DNA from: Prevotellaceae bacterium
GTDB taxonomy: Bacteria > Bacteroidota > Bacteroidia > Bacteroidales > Bacteroidaceae
Assembly (NCBI GenBank): GCA_019420585.1
Contig: JAHZGX010000014.1
Coordinates: 1-64,000 of the forward strand
Length of the DNA: 64,000 nucleotides
Reading direction: 5' to 3'
Part shown: in pieces, positions 17,891 through 26,518 of the stretch
How positions within the stretch are numbered: position 1 is the first letter of the stretch
How the letters are laid out: every line of letters starts with the position of its first letter
Translations under genes and position numbers: made by a program
The notes under the pieces: generated by a model
The model's database searches: none
Seen by the model: the letters and a program-made list of their open reading frames with translations, nothing else
Told to the model about the DNA's origin: nothing

Positions 17891-18274
17891 ATGGGAAGAA
17901 ACAAGTTTTCCGCACAGGAAATCAAGGAAATCAAGGGGCTCCTGAGGCGCAAGAATTCCACCAAGCGATTCGGACAGAAGATGATACGCCACGTGCTTCG
18001 TACCGATTACGAATTCAGCATATCTGACTTCAACGAACCGGGTAAGGCGTTTGGGGAGGCAGAACTGGACGCTGCCTTGGAGCGCGGAGCCATCCTTGTG
18101 CTGGACGATGCCACCATAGCAGCCATGAAGGAGAAGCGTGCGCGCGACCGCGCACGTGACGAGGCGGCGTGCCTGGAGGCTAATCCTCCGCAGGAGGGCA
18201 CGGACTGGAAGAAGGCCATGGAGGAGTGGCAGCAGTGGGAGGACTCACAAACCAACAAGAAGGAGGAAACATGA
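17891..18274 (+). CDS. Hypothetical protein with N-terminal basic helix motif
   Basis: The 127-residue cytoplasmic protein begins MGRNKFSAQEIKEI, followed by LLRRKNSTKRFGQKMIRHVLR, a strongly basic segment that could bind nucleic acid. The C-terminal third is highly charged (MKEKRARDRARDEAACLE), probably a long helix. The upstream GTG at 17864 overlaps the previous gene and is less likely than the ATG at 17891. The stop overlaps the start of the next gene by 4 bp, so the two are translationally coupled. No function is assigned. Confidence 0.65.
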   Translation: MGRNKFSAQEIKEIKGLLRRKNSTKRFGQKMIRHVLRTDYEFSISDFNEPGKAFGEAELDAALERGAILVLDDATIAAMKEKRARDRARDEAACLEANPPQEGTDWKKAMEEWQQWEDSQTNKKEET

Positions 18275-19251
18275 TGAAATGCAGATATATTCTGGGAATG
18301 TTCTTGGCAGCATTATTGCTGCTGACCGCAGGTGAGGCACAGGCTCGCCGACGGAAGGCTCGTGGAGGTCACGATACCCTGCGGCTGCTTTACTGGAACA
18401 TTCAGAACGGCATGTGGGACGGGCAGACGGATGATTACCAGCGGTTCACCTCGTGGGTGGACAGCCTAAAGCCCGATGTGTGCGTGTGGTGTGAGGCACA
18501 GAGTATATGGGTGACTAATTCGGATAAGGCTATGCCGAAGGAAGAGAGACAGTTGCCTGCCCGTTGGCCCGAACTTGCAGCCCGCTATGGCCACAAGTAT
18601 ATTTATGTGGCCGAGCATCGAGACAACTATCCTCAGGTCATCACTTCACGCTATCCCGTGGAAAATGTGCTGCGCATGGGCGGCAACGCTGACACGCTGG
18701 TGGCGCATGGAGCCGGATGGGCGCGTATGTGCGTTGGCGGGCAGGATATCAACATCGTCACGCTGCACACGTGGCCCATGGGCTATGCGCCGAAGGCTGC
18801 CGATCGCACGGTGAGTGCGGCAGAGCACGGCGGGGACAGGCAGCGCAGGATGGAGGTAGAGTACATCTACCGGCACACGCTGGGCAGCGTGCCAGAAGGA
18901 GAAAAGCAGTTCTGGCTCATGATGGGTGACTTCAACTCCCGCACTTCGCTGGACTCCTACCAGCATCACATTCCGGCGGGTGATTCTCGCCTCTGCACCC
19001 AGGACTTCATCCTGGAACACACACCTTATATTGACATCATTGCTTACCGGCATCCCAAGCGCTTTTTTGCTACTTGTGGGGGCAGCAGGATTGACTTCGT
19101 GTATGCCACGCGCCCGGCTTATGATTGTGTGACGGATGCCCGGGTCATACGCGATGCCTATACGGCGCAAGTGCGCGATCCGCAGAAGTTGAGCAATTTC
19201 TACCATCCCTCTGACCACCTGCCCATCCTGGTGGATTTCCGTCTGAAGTAG
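18271..19251 (+). CDS. Endonuclease/exonuclease/phosphatase-family protein, secreted
   Basis: The 326-residue protein has a signal peptide (ILGMFLAALLLLTAGEAQA) and then an EEP (DNase I-like) fold. The motifs are in order: LYWNIQNGM (metal-site Asn), WCEAQS (catalytic Glu), a middle histidine near VTLHTWPMG, MMGDFNSR (Asp and Asn) and PSDHLPILVDF (terminal Asp-His pair). Such enzymes cleave phosphodiesters in nucleic acids, lipids or inositides; the substrate is not clear here. The ATGATG start overlaps the previous stop. The longer frame from 18226 lacks a signal peptide at its own start. Confidence 0.8.
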   Translation: MMKCRYILGMFLAALLLLTAGEAQARRRKARGGHDTLRLLYWNIQNGMWDGQTDDYQRFTSWVDSLKPDVCVWCEAQSIWVTNSDKAMPKEERQLPARWPELAARYGHKYIYVAEHRDNYPQVITSRYPVENVLRMGGNADTLVAHGAGWARMCVGGQDINIVTLHTWPMGYAPKAADRTVSAAEHGGDRQRRMEVEYIYRHTLGSVPEGEKQFWLMMGDFNSRTSLDSYQHHIPAGDSRLCTQDFILEHTPYIDIIAYRHPKRFFATCGGSRIDFVYATRPAYDCVTDARVIRDAYTAQVRDPQKLSNFYHPSDHLPILVDFRLK

Positions 19252-19345
19252 CGTGCGAGTTCTTGTGGCATCGCTTCCCACAGGCCTGCTGTGGCCCTGC
19301 GGCAAAATTCCATGTCCTGCGGCCTGTTTTACCCTGGAAAAATAG

Positions 19346-19354
19346 TACCTTTGC
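19346..19354 (+). promoter_or_regulatory. -7 promoter element for metG
   Basis: TACCTTTGC matches TAnnTTTGC and lies 18 bp before the ATG at 19373, which implies a leader of about 16 nt. Confidence 0.65.
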
Positions 19355-19372
19355 ACAAATCAAGAAATCAGC

Positions 19373-21433
19373 ATGGAAAAGAGTTTCAAGAGAACAACTG
19401 TCACGGCCGCGCTGCCTTATGCCAACGGCCCAGTACACATAGGTCACCTGGCCGGGGTGTATGTGCCGGCCGACATATACGTGCGTTACCTGCGTCTCAA
19501 GGGGCGCAAGGTTATCTTTATCGGCGGAAGTGACGAGCACGGAGTGCCGGTCACTATACGTGCACGCAAGGAAGGCATCACCGTGCAGCAGGTGGTGGAT
19601 CGCTATCATACGCTTATCAAGGAGAGTTTCTGCCGCTTTGGCATCTCCTTTGACATCTATAGCCGCACCACGAGTGCCACGCACCACAAACTGGCCAGTG
19701 ATTTCTTCCGCAAACTTTATGATAATGGCAAGTTCGTGGAGCAGGTGAGCGAGCAGTTCTATGATGAGCAGACCGGCCACTTCCTGACCGACCGTAACAT
19801 ACGTGGAGAGTGCCCCCGCTGCCATGCCCAAGAGGCTTATGGCGACCAGTGTGAGAAGTGCGGAGCCACACTCAGCCCTGAGGAACTTATCAATCCCTAC
19901 AATGCCGAGACAGGCAATCCGCTTGTCAAGCGTGCCACCAAGCACTGGTACTTGCCCCTTGATCAGTATCAGCCATGGCTGGAAAAGTGGATTCTGGAGG
20001 GGCATAAGGAGTGGCGTAGCAATGTGTATGGCCAGTGCAAGAGTTGGCTTGACGGCGGGCTGCATCCCCGTGCCGTGACACGTGACCTCGACTGGGGCAT
20101 TCCCGTGCCCGTGGAAGGTGCGGAGGGCAAGGTGCTCTACGTGTGGTTCGATGCTCCCATAGGCTATATCAGCAACACCAAGGAACTCTGCGATGCCCGG
20201 CCGGAGGAGTTCGGCAACTGGGAGACGTGGTGGAAGGATCCCGACACACGCCTTGTACATTTCATAGGCAAAGACAATATCGTGTTCCACTGCATTGTGT
20301 TCCCTTCCATGCTTAAGGCGCATGGCGGATACATCCTGCCCGACAACGTACCCAGCAATGAGTTCCTCAACTTGGAGGGCAACAAGATAAGCACCAGCAA
20401 GAATTACGCCGTCTGGCTCAATGAGTACCTCGATGAGATGCCCGGCCGACAGGATGAACTGCGCTATGTGCTCACTGCCAATGCTCCCGAGACCAAGGAC
20501 AATGACTTTACTTGGGCTGATTATCAGGCACGCTGCAACAATGAACTGGTGGCTGTGTACGGAAATTTCGTCAACCGTGCCCTGCAACTGACACAGAAGT
20601 ATTATGGCGGCGAGGTGCCTGCACCGGGGCAGTTGACCGATTATGACCGGCAGACGCTTGACGAGTTCCGGGGTGTGAAGGAGAAACTGGAGGCATTGCT
20701 GGAGGCCTTCAAGTTCCGTGACGCGCAGAAGGAAGCCATGAACTTGGCACGCATAGGCAACAAGTACATTGCTGACTGCGAGCCTTGGAAGGTGGTGAAG
20801 ACTGATCCCGAGCGCGTGAAGACCATCATCTACATCAGTCTGCAACTGACGGCCAACCTGGCCATTGCTTTTGAGCCGTTCCTTCCGTTCAGCAGCGAGA
20901 GGCTGCGCGGCATGATAGACATGTCCGACTTCAGTTGGGAGGATCTGGGCAAGACCGACCTCCTGGCTCCCGGTAAGCATCTGCCCAAGCCCGAACTGCT
21001 CTTTACCAAGGTGGAGGATGAGGACATTGAACGTCAGACAAAGAAACTCCAGGACACTATCAAGGCCAACGAAGAGGCTGCCTATAAGGCACAGCCGGTG
21101 AAGGAGACCGTTCCTTTTGAGGACTTCCAGAAACTGGACATACGTGTGGGCATCGTGAAGGGATGCGAGAAGGTGCGGAAGAGCAAGAAACTCCTGCGCT
21201 TCACCCTTGACGATGGAAGCGGGCAGCCCCGAACCATCCTGAGCGGCATAGCCCAGTGGTATGAGCCTGAGAAACTCATGGGCAAGCGTGTGCTCTTCAT
21301 TGCCAACCTGGCTCCGCGCATGATCATGGGCGAGGAGAGCCATGGTATGATACTCAGTGCCGTGAATTATGATGGCAACCTGAGTGTCACCACCACGTTG
21401 GATGAGGTGAAGGGCGGAAGCACTGTTGAGTGA
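19373..21433 (+). CDS. metG: Methionyl-tRNA synthetase
   Basis: The 686-residue class I synthetase charges tRNA-Met. It shows the HIGH motif (residues 22-25) and a zinc-binding knuckle with two CxxC pairs (CPRCHAQEAYGDQCEKCG, about 144-161). The KMSKS equivalent is KISTS at about 338-342. A C-terminal OB-fold tRNA-binding domain (from about 585, FQKLDIRVGIVKGCEKV) is the EMAPII-like dimer module found in longer MetRS. The promoter is at 19346. The stop at 21431-21433 nearly abuts the flippase gene, so the downstream polysaccharide genes may be read from the same transcript. Confidence 0.96.
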   Translation: MEKSFKRTTVTAALPYANGPVHIGHLAGVYVPADIYVRYLRLKGRKVIFIGGSDEHGVPVTIRARKEGITVQQVVDRYHTLIKESFCRFGISFDIYSRTTSATHHKLASDFFRKLYDNGKFVEQVSEQFYDEQTGHFLTDRNIRGECPRCHAQEAYGDQCEKCGATLSPEELINPYNAETGNPLVKRATKHWYLPLDQYQPWLEKWILEGHKEWRSNVYGQCKSWLDGGLHPRAVTRDLDWGIPVPVEGAEGKVLYVWFDAPIGYISNTKELCDARPEEFGNWETWWKDPDTRLVHFIGKDNIVFHCIVFPSMLKAHGGYILPDNVPSNEFLNLEGNKISTSKNYAVWLNEYLDEMPGRQDELRYVLTANAPETKDNDFTWADYQARCNNELVAVYGNFVNRALQLTQKYYGGEVPAPGQLTDYDRQTLDEFRGVKEKLEALLEAFKFRDAQKEAMNLARIGNKYIADCEPWKVVKTDPERVKTIIYISLQLTANLAIAFEPFLPFSSERLRGMIDMSDFSWEDLGKTDLLAPGKHLPKPELLFTKVEDEDIERQTKKLQDTIKANEEAAYKAQPVKETVPFEDFQKLDIRVGIVKGCEKVRKSKKLLRFTLDDGSGQPRTILSGIAQWYEPEKLMGKRVLFIANLAPRMIMGEESHGMILSAVNYDGNLSVTTTLDEVKGGSTVE

Positions 21434-21441
21434 ACCACACC

Positions 21442-22887
21442 ATGGCCGGTGAACTGAAGGAAAAGGCTGCGCGTGGCTTCATGTGGGGAGGCCTGAACAA
21501 TGGTGCCGTGCAGGTGCTCGGTGCGCTGTTCGGCATTTTCCTCCTGCGCCTGCTTTCCCCCAGTGACTATGGCAAGATTGCCATGCTCACCATCTTCTCC
21601 AATCTGGCCACCACACTGCAGGAGAGCGGCTTCATGGCCGCTCTCTGCAATCTCAGGCATCCCACTCACAGGGATTACAATGCTGTGTTCTGGTTCAATA
21701 TCATGATGGGTGGCACGCTCTATGTGCTGCTTTATCTGTGTGCCCCCCTTATCGCTGCGTTCTATGGTGATGCCGACCTGCTGTGGCTCAGCCGCTATAT
21801 GTTCCTGGGTTTCCTCATTACCAGTTTCGGTACCGTACAGCGTGCCTGGCTCTTCCGGAACATGATGAACAAGCAGACGTGCGTCATAGCCGTTGTGAGC
21901 CTGACTCTCTCCAGCGTGGTGGGAATCCTGATGGCATGGCTGGGCTATGCTTACTGGGGGCTGGCCACACAAAGCATCCTCTTCATCACTTGCACTGTGG
22001 CGATGAACTGGTATTATTCTCCCTGGCGCCCCACGATGCACATTGACCTTCGTCCCGCCTGGCAGATGTTCGGCTTCAGCAGCAAACTCATGCTTACCAA
22101 CGTGGTGAATACGTTGAGCAGCAATGCCTTCAGTTTCCTTTTGGGAAAGTTCTATGGGGCACACTCGGCGGGTGTCTACGGCAATGCCCGCAAGTGGGAC
22201 GACATGTGTTCCAGCACCATCAACGGCATGCTGCTGGGTGTAGCGCAACCGGTCTTGGCACAGGTCCATGACGATTGTGCGCGTGCCCGGCAGGTTTTCC
22301 GTAAGATGCTGCGCTTCGTCTCTTTCGTTTCTTTCCCCTGCATGCTCGGCATAGGACTTATCGCAAGGGAGTTCCTGCTGATAGTGGCCGGGTCGGAATG
22401 GGAGGAGAGTGCTTCCCTGCTTTCGTTGTTGAGCCTCTACGGAGCCGTCTTTCCCCTGCTCACCCTGTATGGGCAGATGGTTATCAGCCAGGGCAGGAGC
22501 AATCTCAACATGTGGTCCACCGTGACTCTCAGTGCACTGATACTGGTGGGACTGACCCTGTTGCATCCCTTCGGGCTGCTGACTATGATGTTTTATTTCA
22601 TCGGCATCAACGTTGCGTGGCTTTTCGTGTGGCAGTTCTTTGCCTGGAGGCTTATCGGCCTGCGCCTGGGGGAAGCCCTCTGCGACGTGCTTCCTTTCCT
22701 GCTTGCCAGTGCTGCCTGCATGGCCCTCACGTGGTGGGTCACCCGTCCCATACAGTCCCTGTGGTGCCTCCTGTTGGCCAAGGTGGCCTTGGCGGCCGCG
22801 CTTTACACGGCGGTCATGTGGCTGAGCGGAGCACGCATCATGCGTGAGTCTGCCGGCTATCTGCTGCACCGCAAGTCTGTATCCTAA
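21442..22887 (+). CDS. Polysaccharide flippase (Wzx/MATE-like exporter)
   Basis: The 481-residue integral membrane protein has about 12-14 hydrophobic helices and starts with AARGFMWGGLNNGAVQ, typical of the polysaccharide transporter branch of the MOP superfamily. These proteins flip lipid-linked oligosaccharide repeat units across the inner membrane. I use the ATG at 21442 because the homologous N-termini I know begin near there; a GTG at 21430 overlapping the metG stop is an alternative. A GT14 glycosyltransferase gene follows 12 bp later, so the pair probably serves a surface glycan. Confidence 0.85.
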   Translation: MAGELKEKAARGFMWGGLNNGAVQVLGALFGIFLLRLLSPSDYGKIAMLTIFSNLATTLQESGFMAALCNLRHPTHRDYNAVFWFNIMMGGTLYVLLYLCAPLIAAFYGDADLLWLSRYMFLGFLITSFGTVQRAWLFRNMMNKQTCVIAVVSLTLSSVVGILMAWLGYAYWGLATQSILFITCTVAMNWYYSPWRPTMHIDLRPAWQMFGFSSKLMLTNVVNTLSSNAFSFLLGKFYGAHSAGVYGNARKWDDMCSSTINGMLLGVAQPVLAQVHDDCARARQVFRKMLRFVSFVSFPCMLGIGLIAREFLLIVAGSEWEESASLLSLLSLYGAVFPLLTLYGQMVISQGRSNLNMWSTVTLSALILVGLTLLHPFGLLTMMFYFIGINVAWLFVWQFFAWRLIGLRLGEALCDVLPFLLASAACMALTWWVTRPIQSLWCLLLAKVALAAALYTAVMWLSGARIMRESAGYLLHRKSVS

Positions 22888-22899
22888 CCCTTTTGCATC

Positions 22900-23796
22900 A
22901 TGAACATTGCCTATCTGATATCTGCTCATACCGACCCGCAGCAACTGCGCCGGCTGGTGCTTTCTCTGCATGATGATGCAGAGATCTTCATTCATATTGA
23001 CTCCAAGAGCGACCTGACGCATTTCACCTCTTGCCTGCAGTTGCCGCGCGTGCACTACATTCCTGAGCGGGTGGATGTGCGCTGGGGCACAATGCGTGAG
23101 GTACAGTATCAGATGAACCTCGTGCGTGCGGCGGTGACATTTGGCCGGCACTTCGACCGCATCTTCTTCCTGAGCGGCATGGACTATCCTCTGTGGAGCA
23201 ACACCCGCATCACCCGATGGCTGGAGCAGCAGGGCGAGCGTGAGCTGCTGCAGGGCTACTGCATGGACAGCGGCCTGATAGGTGACGGCCAGCGGGAGAC
23301 TTACACCGTGGCCAGGCCTGCGTGCCGCAGCGTGCGTATGGGAATCCTCCTGCGCAAGTTGCTGCGTCTTTCGGGTTATAGGAAGGCTCTGCACTTTCCC
23401 GTCGGAGGGCAGGAGTGGCAACTCTACAAGGGTAGTGCTTGGTGGTGCATCACGCAGGAGTTGGCAGCATACCTGCTTGGCCAGTATGACCACAATGCTG
23501 ACCTGCGACGCTACTTCCGCAACAGTTTCTGCCCGGCAGAGACTTTCATACAGACGGCCGCCTTCAACCATCCCCTGTGGTCGCGCCGCTGCATGCTCAG
23601 CCAGGGGGAGTACCCCGGCCTGGAGGCTCTCACGCCCCTGCACTTCATTGACTATGGCACCACCATCCATGTGATGGACGCGGGCGACTATGACCGCTTG
23701 CGGCAGAGTGGCAAGATGTTCTGCCGCAAGGTGGTGAGCGGGCGGAGCGACTCTCTGGTAAGCATGATAGACCGCGACCGTGCGGCCGAGCCCTGA
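22900..23796 (+). CDS. GT14-family (core-2/I-branching type) glycosyltransferase
   Basis: The 298-residue protein begins MNIAYLISAHTDPQQL and has IFIHIDSKSDL, RWGTMREVQ and FLSGMDYPLW. These are motifs of glycosyltransferase family 14, known for beta-1,6-N-acetylglucosaminyl (or xylosyl) transfer. The GSAWWCIT segment near residue 185 and the CPAETFIQT motif also fit. No membrane segment is present; it should act on the cytoplasmic face. It lies 12 bp after the flippase gene. Donor and acceptor cannot be told from sequence. Confidence 0.82.
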   Translation: MNIAYLISAHTDPQQLRRLVLSLHDDAEIFIHIDSKSDLTHFTSCLQLPRVHYIPERVDVRWGTMREVQYQMNLVRAAVTFGRHFDRIFFLSGMDYPLWSNTRITRWLEQQGERELLQGYCMDSGLIGDGQRETYTVARPACRSVRMGILLRKLLRLSGYRKALHFPVGGQEWQLYKGSAWWCITQELAAYLLGQYDHNADLRRYFRNSFCPAETFIQTAAFNHPLWSRRCMLSQGEYPGLEALTPLHFIDYGTTIHVMDAGDYDRLRQSGKMFCRKVVSGRSDSLVSMIDRDRAAEP

Positions 23797-24165
23797 GGCG
23801 CAATCCCGTTGCACGGCAAGCCCCAACCGGTCATTAGGGTGGGATATGTTTCCCTTGCCGCTCCAGGAAGGCTCTGTCCTGTGCCTTTTGCACCCTCCCT
23901 CCCCCCGGCGCAGCACGCAGCGCCTTCGGGAGGTTGGCGTTAATCTGAAAAAAGATATCGCCATGGTGGTGAAATTTCATCACTATAGTGGTAAAGCCTC
24001 ATCACTATAGTGGTAAAGCCTCATCACTATAGCGATGGAGCCTCATCGCTATAGTAGTAAAGCCTCATCACTATAGCGATGGAGCCTCATCGCTATAGCG
24101 GCAAAATGCCCGTCGCCATGGTGTCTGCCGCCTGCCGCGCCAGCCCCCGGTGGCCGGATAGAAAC
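23797..24165. other. Non-coding stretch between convergent genes, holding the 22-bp array
   Basis: The genes on both sides point into this stretch, so a promoter is not expected here. Apart from the palindromic array and the leftward terminator, 23797-23950 shows no open frame or motif I can support. Confidence 0.6.
23956..24131. repeat. Array of about eight 22-bp units, each centred on a palindrome
   Basis: The six clear units start at 23978, 24000, 24022, 24044, 24066 and 24088, exactly 22 bp apart. Diverged units sit on each side at about 23956 and 24110. The core of each unit is a palindrome or near-palindrome around CTATAG: CACTATAGTG in two units, CGCTATAGCG in one, and mixed halves in others; the outer units have CCATGG instead. 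The linker is mostly GGTAAAGCCT or GATGGAGCCT. Variation on one side of the palindrome is often matched on the other. There are no unique spacers, so this is not a CRISPR array. Confidence 0.88.
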
Positions 24166-24213
24166 AAAAGGCTCCCGCCCCTCTGACACCTGTGCAGGTG
24201 CCGGGGCGGGAGT
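24166..24213 (-). terminator. Terminator of the GH36 gene
   Basis: Read leftward, an 11-bp GC-rich stem (arms at 24203-24213 and 24171-24181, with one mismatch) is followed by CTTTTGTTT. It lies about 35 bp beyond the GH36 stop. Confidence 0.85.
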
Positions 24214-24247
24214 CCTCCGTCTGTGTCCTTGCCTCTCGGGCGTGGCC

Positions 24248-26434
24248 TTATTCTGCCTTCAGCTCCAGTGCCACGCTGCCCATGGGGCGTCCCACCAGGT
24301 TGCTTGCCTGTATGCCCACGTATTTCAGCATCTTTCCGCTCACTCGCTTGCCGTTGAGCGCGCAGGGCTTGTCGGCCTTCTCGGGCGTGAGGTCGCGTAT
24401 GACGTAGGTCTTGCCCTCGTCCACGCCTGTCAGCCTGATGCGGTTGTTCTGCTCGCCATAGATATAGCTCGTGCGGTAAGCGAAGAATGCGATGTGGCTC
24501 TTGTCGGGACTCGCATACATGAGCGACGAGAAGGAACCGCGGTCATAGGGCGACACCAGGCGGTAGAGGTCGCCCTCCTGCACCACGGGGCGTATGTCCT
24601 TGTAGGCAGCGATGGCTCGCTTGGCAAACTCCTTCTCGGTGTCGTTCATGTTCTTCGGCTGCAACTCCATGCCCAGGCGGCCTGTCATGGCCACGTCGAA
24701 GCGGAACTTCAGCGGGGTCTGGCGCCCGGTTTGGTGGTTGGGGCTTGCGCTCACGTGTGCAGCCATGGCCTTGGCCGGATAGAAGTGCAGGTTGCCCCAC
24801 TGGATGAAGAGGCGCGTCACGGGGTCGGTGTCATCGCTGGCCCAGAACTCATCGAAGTAGGGCAGCAGTCCATAGCCCACGCGGCCTCCGCCGCTGGCGC
24901 AAAGCTGTATCACCACATCCTTGTACTTCTCGCGTATGCGCTCGAGCACGCTGCGGAGCCCCATGTGATAGCGCACGTTCAGTTCCTGCTGGCGGTCGGC
25001 AGGCAGGTAGTGGGAGTTGTAGTTCATGATGTCGGCATTGGCATCCCACTTGATGTAGGCGATTTCGGGATTCTCGGTAAGCAGGTTGTCGGTGATGCTG
25101 AACACGAAGTCCTGCACCTTGGGGTTGCTCAGGTCGAGCACCACCTGCGTGCCTCCGCGTCCTTTGCTCAATGGCCTCTTGGAGTCGCTGAGTATCCATT
25201 CGGGATGTTTCTCGAAGAGTTCGCTCTCCGTGTTGGCCATCTCGGGCTCTATCCAGATGCCGAACTTCACGTTGTGCTTCTTGGCAGCGGCTGTCAGCCC
25301 GCCTATTCCCTGGGGCAGTTTCTTGGTGTTCACCATCCAGTCACCCAGTCCGCTCTTGTCGGTGTTGCGTGCATGCTTGTCGCCGAACCATCCGTCGTCC
25401 ATCACGAAGAGTTCGCCGCCCAGGCTGGATATGTCGCCCATCATCTGGTCCATGACCTCCTGGTTGACGTTCATGTACACGCCTTCCCAACTGTTGAGCA
25501 GTATGTCGCGCAGTTTGTCGCCGTGCTGCAGGGCATATTTCCGTCCCCAGCGGTGGAATGCGCGGCTCACTCCGCCCTTGCCCTCGGTGCTGTAGGCCAT
25601 GGCCAGAGCCGGCGTCTTGAAGGTCTCCTTGGCTTCCAGGATATATTCAGCCCCGTCATCGTTGATGCCTGCCAGCAGTGTCAGGCCGTTGTTCCGTGCG
25701 TCAAGGATGAACTTGAAGTTGCCGCTCCACAGCAGTGCTGCGCCTATGGTGCGCCCGCTCTCCTCGCATGGCTTGCCGTCAAGAGTGACCATGATGGAAG
25801 GGTTCGTGCCGAAGGAGTTGCGCAGTTGTGACTTGTTGCTGAGCACCGTCTGCCCGTTGGTCACGGGATGCTCGCTCATCTGGCTCTCGCCGGCCCATTG
25901 CCCGTGGAAGTGCGTGGCCCAGTTGTCTCCGCGCTCCAATGGCACATTGGCAGAGTAGTAGCGCAGCAGTTTGATGGGTTTCTTGCCTTGGTTCTCGTAT
26001 TCCACCCAGGTGGCAATCACGTCTGTGCCCTTATACGCCTTGAAGTATTGGCGTATGATGAAGGGATACACCCTGTCCTTCTCGGTGATGACAAGCAGTT
26101 CGCCCTCGCTGTCGCTGGTGCGCTGGATGTCGGTGATGCCGGCGCTGACGGAGAGCGAACCGTCTGGCATCTGTGTGAGGATGGGTTTCTCTCCGGTGCT
26201 GTGGTAGCCGAAGAGCGGATAGGCATAGTCTGCCGTAGCCATCTGGTTGGCGTCCAGGTTGTCGGCATCGGTTTGGCTGATTCTTGTTCCAAAGTACTTG
26301 TAGCGTGCCTCACTACCTTGGTTTGCCTGTATGACCACAGATGTGTTCTCGGTGGAGAGCACATAGTTGTCGGCTTGGGCGTGCTGCGCAGCAACCAGCG
26401 TGGCAGCACTTAGCAGGATAATGTTAAGTTTCAT
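24248..26434 (-). CDS. Secreted GH36 alpha-galactosidase
   Basis: The 728-residue protein has a signal peptide ending near AQAD, a beta-sandwich N-terminal domain and a TIM barrel from about residue 305. GH36 motifs are visible: LLNSWEGVYMN, MDDGWFGDKH, FGIWIEPEM, YIKWDANADI (nucleophile Asp464), CASGGGR and WASDDTDP (acid/base Asp534). The nucleophile and CSGGGG motifs differ from the commonest KWDMNR and GGGGRFD forms, so specificity may not be plain alpha-galactose. It ends at the terminator at 24166. The upstream gene on the same strand is a fimbrial-type lipoprotein 84 bp away. Confidence 0.88.
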   Translation of the reverse strand: MKLNIILLSAATLVAAQHAQADNYVLSTENTSVVIQANQGSEARYKYFGTRISQTDADNLDANQMATADYAYPLFGYHSTGEKPILTQMPDGSLSVSAGITDIQRTSDSEGELLVITEKDRVYPFIIRQYFKAYKGTDVIATWVEYENQGKKPIKLLRYYSANVPLERGDNWATHFHGQWAGESQMSEHPVTNGQTVLSNKSQLRNSFGTNPSIMVTLDGKPCEESGRTIGAALLWSGNFKFILDARNNGLTLLAGINDDGAEYILEAKETFKTPALAMAYSTEGKGGVSRAFHRWGRKYALQHGDKLRDILLNSWEGVYMNVNQEVMDQMMGDISSLGGELFVMDDGWFGDKHARNTDKSGLGDWMVNTKKLPQGIGGLTAAAKKHNVKFGIWIEPEMANTESELFEKHPEWILSDSKRPLSKGRGGTQVVLDLSNPKVQDFVFSITDNLLTENPEIAYIKWDANADIMNYNSHYLPADRQQELNVRYHMGLRSVLERIREKYKDVVIQLCASGGGRVGYGLLPYFDEFWASDDTDPVTRLFIQWGNLHFYPAKAMAAHVSASPNHQTGRQTPLKFRFDVAMTGRLGMELQPKNMNDTEKEFAKRAIAAYKDIRPVVQEGDLYRLVSPYDRGSFSSLMYASPDKSHIAFFAYRTSYIYGEQNNRIRLTGVDEGKTYVIRDLTPEKADKPCALNGKRVSGKMLKYVGIQASNLVGRPMGSVALELKAE

Positions 26435-26518
26435 GTCTTTTGTTTTATGTTTAGTTTGGCATTCTTCTGTTGTTGTCTCTTACGGCTTTCTGCCTGTCTG
26501 TCATTGTGTGGTGCGTAC

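Noticed and set aside
19145..21343. Long leftward open frame opposite metG
   Set aside because: Shadow of a clear essential gene.
21367..23964. 865-codon leftward frame opposite the flippase and GT14 genes
   Set aside because: No known domain; low-complexity His/Gln-rich composition typical of antisense translation.
23956..24131. CRISPR array
   Set aside because: Units are contiguous 22-bp repeats with no unique spacers, and no cas genes are nearby.
24242..25831. Rightward open frame opposite GH36
   Set aside because: Shadow of the GH36 gene with valine/histidine-rich translation and no motif.
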